From positions 1-32,869 of the forward strand of contig CAZKBI010000015.1 in the NCBI GenBank assembly GCA_964551195.1: a stretch of 32,869 nucleotides of DNA, written 5' to 3'. This DNA is from CAYZPB01 sp964551195 (GTDB lineage: Bacteria > Bacillota > Bacilli > Tepidibacillales > Tepidibacillaceae). Below the pieces are notes generated by a model that had not been told where the DNA came from, ran no database searches, and was given only the letters and a program-made list of their open reading frames with translations. This document shows, piece by piece, positions 32,812 to 32,869 of this stretch. The position numbers were made by a program, and so were the translations under genes. Numbering within the stretch: position 1 is the stretch's first letter; the number at the start of each line of letters is the position of its first letter.

Positions 32812-32869
32812 CTTATTTCCTCCTTTTATTAGATACATATATTATATTATTTATTAATAATTGTTTTAT

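Noticed and set aside
32812..32838. Nine-residue N-terminal extension of the c subunit
   Set aside because: The AAAGGAGG ribosome site lies within it and serves the ATG at 32811; c subunits of relatives begin at this point.

Overview
The window is from a moderately AT-rich Gram-positive bacterium (composition judged by eye, not computed), most likely a member of Bacillota, class Bacilli, with a Paenibacillus/Bacillus-like arrangement. The reasons are: an F-type ATPase operon followed directly by an 11-subunit nuo operon without nuoE/F/G; then DUF1146 (YwzB), murA and mbl; strong AGGAGG-type ribosome binding sites; and a wall-polymer locus in which tagO, an LCP-like gene and a TuaH-like glycosyltransferase stand together, as I recall them around tagO in B. 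subtilis. I would not name a genus. Almost everything is on the minus strand; the only convincing plus-strand gene is at 9434-10228.

Layout, read in the direction of minus-strand transcription (high to low coordinates). (1) 32811-27154: atpE-F-H-A-G-D-C, with atpB expected just outside the window. Two competing hairpins sit between atpE and atpF, one hairpin between atpA and atpG, and a long imperfect terminator-like hairpin follows atpC. (2) 27028-17951: nuoA-B-C-D-H-I-J-K-L-M-N, tightly packed or overlapping, ending in a hairpin terminator. nuoL contains a 100-N scaffold gap that hides far more than 100 bases. (3) 17950-16213: a C-terminal processing peptidase (S41) flanked on both sides by the same 37-base REP-like element, each copy followed by a different set of short repeats. 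(4) 16212-11586: a subtilase with C-terminal SLH-like sequence, DUF1146, murA, and a short scar that looks like the start of a lipoprotein joined to the last residues of an RND efflux pump. (5) 11507-10274: mbl and an EpuA-like small membrane protein. (6) 9434-10228 (plus): an unrecognised membrane-anchored protein, closed by a clean terminator. (7) 9316-1: a wall-polymer cluster with tagO, a degenerate LCP-like protein, a TuaH-like glycosyltransferase, MurJ-family flippase, O-antigen-ligase-type polymerase, a second glycosyltransferase, the pyruvyltransferase CsaB and a nucleotide-sugar dehydrogenase cut by the window edge.

How the genes fit together (inference): the last cluster would begin a polymer on undecaprenyl phosphate (TagO), elongate, flip and polymerise it, supply a uronic acid (dehydrogenase) and add pyruvate (CsaB). 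Pyruvylated wall polymer is the known ligand of SLH domains, and an SLH-bearing subtilase is encoded in the same window. MurA and Mbl supply and pattern peptidoglycan. The nuo and atp operons form a respiratory proton pump, with an electron donor that is not encoded here, and the ATP synthase.

I found no tRNA, rRNA, CRISPR array, phage or intact insertion sequence. The most notable points are the LCP-like protein lacking the usual arginines, the MFP/RND deletion scar, the paired REP-like elements around the S41 gene, the atpE-atpF hairpins next to the atpF Shine-Dalgarno sequence, and the missing sporulation genes between murA and mbl. No wholly new system is evident.
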